DNA of 25,332 nucleotides from Paramuribaculum sp. GTDB taxonomy: Bacteria; Bacteroidota; Bacteroidia; Bacteroidales; Muribaculaceae. The translations under genes and the position numbers were made by a program. The notes under the pieces are model-generated. The model saw only the letters and a program-made list of their open reading frames with translations. It did not search any database and had not been told where the DNA came from. The DNA is taken from contig JAIDKJ010000364.1 of the NCBI GenBank assembly GCA_029051835.1, forward strand, positions 1-25,332, written 5' to 3'. Below, in pieces: positions 23,715 to 25,332 of the stretch. How positions within the stretch are numbered: the stretch's first letter is position 1; every line of letters starts with the position of its first letter.

Positions 23715-25332
23715 TTATTCGGTGAGTGAGAGAGCCACACGTTGTCCGCGCGGAACAAGCCGGCCTGCGGCAGGTGTCTGGCGGGTGACATAGCCTGAGC
23801 CGCTGAAGGTCACGTTGTAGCCCGCTTTTTCGAGTATGGCTATGGCGTCGCGCAGTCCGTAGCCCACCACGTCGGGCACCCCTTTGTCGGTGTCGCGGGG
23901 GCGGGTCAGGGAGCGTCGTGCCCCTTTGACTTCAAGTTCGGTGCGCACCCGTTCGTGGCGTCCTTTGCTGGCGGTGGCGTAGAGCACCGGGGAGTCGCCG
24001 ACCGCTTTTTCGGCTGCCAGATCCGACGAGTTGCCGAGCATTCCGCGCGAATAGAGCTTGAGAGCCACATTCTTGACCACCTCGCCCGATGTCGATGCGG
24101 CGCCCAGTGCGTTCTGCTTCGGGTGGCAGGTGAGCACGATGCATGAGTATTTCGGGTTTTCGGCGGGGAAGAATCCGCAGAAGGCGAGTCGTTTCTTGCC
24201 GGTGTTGTATGCGCCTCCCTCGATCATGTAGCATGTGCCGGTCTTGCCGGCTATGCGGACAAGGTCGTTTTTCAGACGTCGGCCGGTGCCGTGGGCGCCC
24301 CACACCACGTCGGTCAGCATGCTCTGGAGTTTCTTGGCGTTGGCCTCGGAGCAGATGCGGTCGCGGATATAGGTGACGGGCAATACCGAGTCGACATCCT
24401 CGCCGGTCAGCCGGCTGACGAGCCTCGGCCTGACGTAGCGTCCGCCGTTGGCTATCGCGTTATAGACCGAAAGGGTGTAGAGCGGTGGTATTTCGGTGGC
24501 ATAGCCGTAGCACTGGCGTGAGAGGGAGATGCGTCCTCCGCGGTTTGACGGCACTGAGTCGACACGCGGAACGCTCTCGCCGGCTATGCCGGTGTTCATC
24601 GGCTCGAGAAAACCTATCTGTTTGAGCCTGTGGTAGAATCCGCCGGGATGCGAGTCGTAGCGGCGTGTGATGATTCGTGTCATGCCTATGTTGCTCGACT
24701 GCTCGATGACTTCGGCCACCGACAGAGAGGCGCTGTAGTGGGAGTCGGTGATGCCGCGTCCGCCTGCGTAGGGGAATGACTTGCCGATCGGTATCTGTTC
24801 GTTGAGGTCGTTGACTATGCCGTCCTCCAGTGCTATGAGCATGGATATGGGCTTGATGACCGACCCCGGTTCGTAGCCGAGCACGGCGCGGTTCATGCCT
24901 TCGATATATCCCGGGGCCGACGGGTTCTTTTCAAGGTTGGATATGGCTTTGATATCGCCGGTGGCCACCTCCATCAGCACTGCCACACCCCAGTCGGCGT
25001 TGACGTATGTGAGCAGGTTGTTGAGCTCGTTCTCCACGATGTCCTGCATCTTGATGTCGATCGTGGTGCGTATGTTGAGTCCGGGGATGGCCGGTTTGTC
25101 GGTCCAGTTGACTATGCCGCGTGTGAGCGCCACCTTCTTTGCGATGCCTGGAGTGCCGAACAGCATGCTGTCGAGGGCTTTCTCAAGTCCGGAAATGCCG
25201 TGGATCTCCTTGCATTTGCGGGTGGCTCCGACTCCTCCTATGCTTCGGAGCGCCATGGCGCCGTAGTGGTTCACGCGACGCATTTTCGACTCTACCGACA
25301 GGCCGGTGCGGTTGCGGGTGGGTATCTTGAAG
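23715..25332 (-). CDS. ftsI: Septal transpeptidase FtsI / PBP3 with one PASTA domain (N-terminus outside window)
   Basis: The C-terminal 538 residues of a class B penicillin-binding protein are visible; the frame stays open to the window edge (visible start FKIPTRNRTGL). Counting from the Met at 25283, the transpeptidase motifs are SVIK (nucleophile S141, K144, in GYEPGSVIKP), SSN (196-198) and KTG (347-349, in AGKTGT). Residues 468-522 form a single PASTA domain (GVPDVVGYGLRDAI to RVALSLTE). The enzyme cross-links septal peptidoglycan in the periplasm together with FtsW and is a beta-lactam target. PASTA-bearing FtsI proteins are common in Bacteroidetes. Position just before murE supports FtsI over other class B proteins. 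The membrane anchor and dimerisation domain must lie upstream, outside the window. Confidence 0.96.
   Translation of the reverse strand, partial: FKIPTRNRTGLSVESKMRRVNHYGAMALRSIGGVGATRKCKEIHGISGLEKALDSMLFGTPGIAKKVALTRGIVNWTDKPAIPGLNIRTTIDIKMQDIVENELNNLLTYVNADWGVAVLMEVATGDIKAISNLEKNPSAPGYIEGMNRAVLGYEPGSVIKPISMLIALEDGIVNDLNEQIPIGKSFPYAGGRGITDSHYSASLSVAEVIEQSSNIGMTRIITRRYDSHPGGFYHRLKQIGFLEPMNTGIAGESVPRVDSVPSNRGGRISLSRQCYGYATEIPPLYTLSVYNAIANGGRYVRPRLVSRLTGEDVDSVLPVTYIRDRICSEANAKKLQSMLTDVVWGAHGTGRRLKNDLVRIAGKTGTCYMIEGGAYNTGKKRLAFCGFFPAENPKYSCIVLTCHPKQNALGAASTSGEVVKNVALKLYSRGMLGNSSDLAAEKAVGDSPVLYATASKGRHERVRTELEVKGARRSLTRPRDTDKGVPDVVGYGLRDAIAILEKAGYNVTFSGSGYVTRQTPAAGRLVPRGQRVALSLTE

Overview
The window looks like chromosomal DNA of a GC-rich member of the Bacteroidales, plausibly Muribaculaceae. 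The order is supported by the Bacteroidetes-type division and cell-wall (dcw) cluster without murF, a TonB-dependent receptor with a CarboxypepD_reg-like N-terminus, -7 boxes of the TAnnTTTG type and the absence of Shine-Dalgarno sequences. The family is a guess from GC content. Every protein-coding gene I can support lies on the minus strand, so transcription runs from high to low coordinates. I see no tRNA, rRNA, insertion sequence, phage gene or CRISPR array.

Region 1 (25332 to 11977) is the dcw cluster, in transcriptional order ftsI (5' end outside the window), murE, mraY, murD, ftsW, murG, murC, ftsQ, ftsA, ftsZ. Gaps are short, and murG/murC and murC/ftsQ overlap by 4 bp. Together these genes make lipid II (MurC, D and E in the cytoplasm, MraY and MurG at the membrane), polymerise and cross-link it at the septum (FtsW, FtsI) and build the division ring (FtsZ, FtsA, FtsQ). 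MurE carries the DNPR motif of meso-diaminopimelate-adding enzymes. murF and ddl are not here.

Region 2 (11976 to 5505) starts after a perfect 12-bp inverted repeat behind ftsZ. A probable promoter at about 11834-11841 drives a TonB-dependent outer-membrane receptor, a large OB-fold surface lipoprotein and a secreted bleomycin-hydrolase-type (C1B) cysteine peptidase. No SusD is present. I infer an uptake-and-processing cassette, perhaps for peptides.

Region 3 (5504 to 5081) is a non-coding control region. It holds a -7 box followed by a short possible small RNA ending at a strong terminator hairpin, a 9-bp tandem repeat, a cluster of TGTCCG/CGGACA palindromes, and a near-consensus -24/-12 (sigma-54) promoter at 5111-5126.

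Region 4 (5080 to 1) is the operon that this promoter should drive: a membrane-fusion adaptor, two FtsX/MacB-like permeases, one MacB/LolD-like ATPase, and a third permease that leaves the window. The first and third permeases are paralogues. The most interesting feature of the window is this export operon, with several permeases per ATPase and apparent control by sigma-54 and an enhancer-binding protein.
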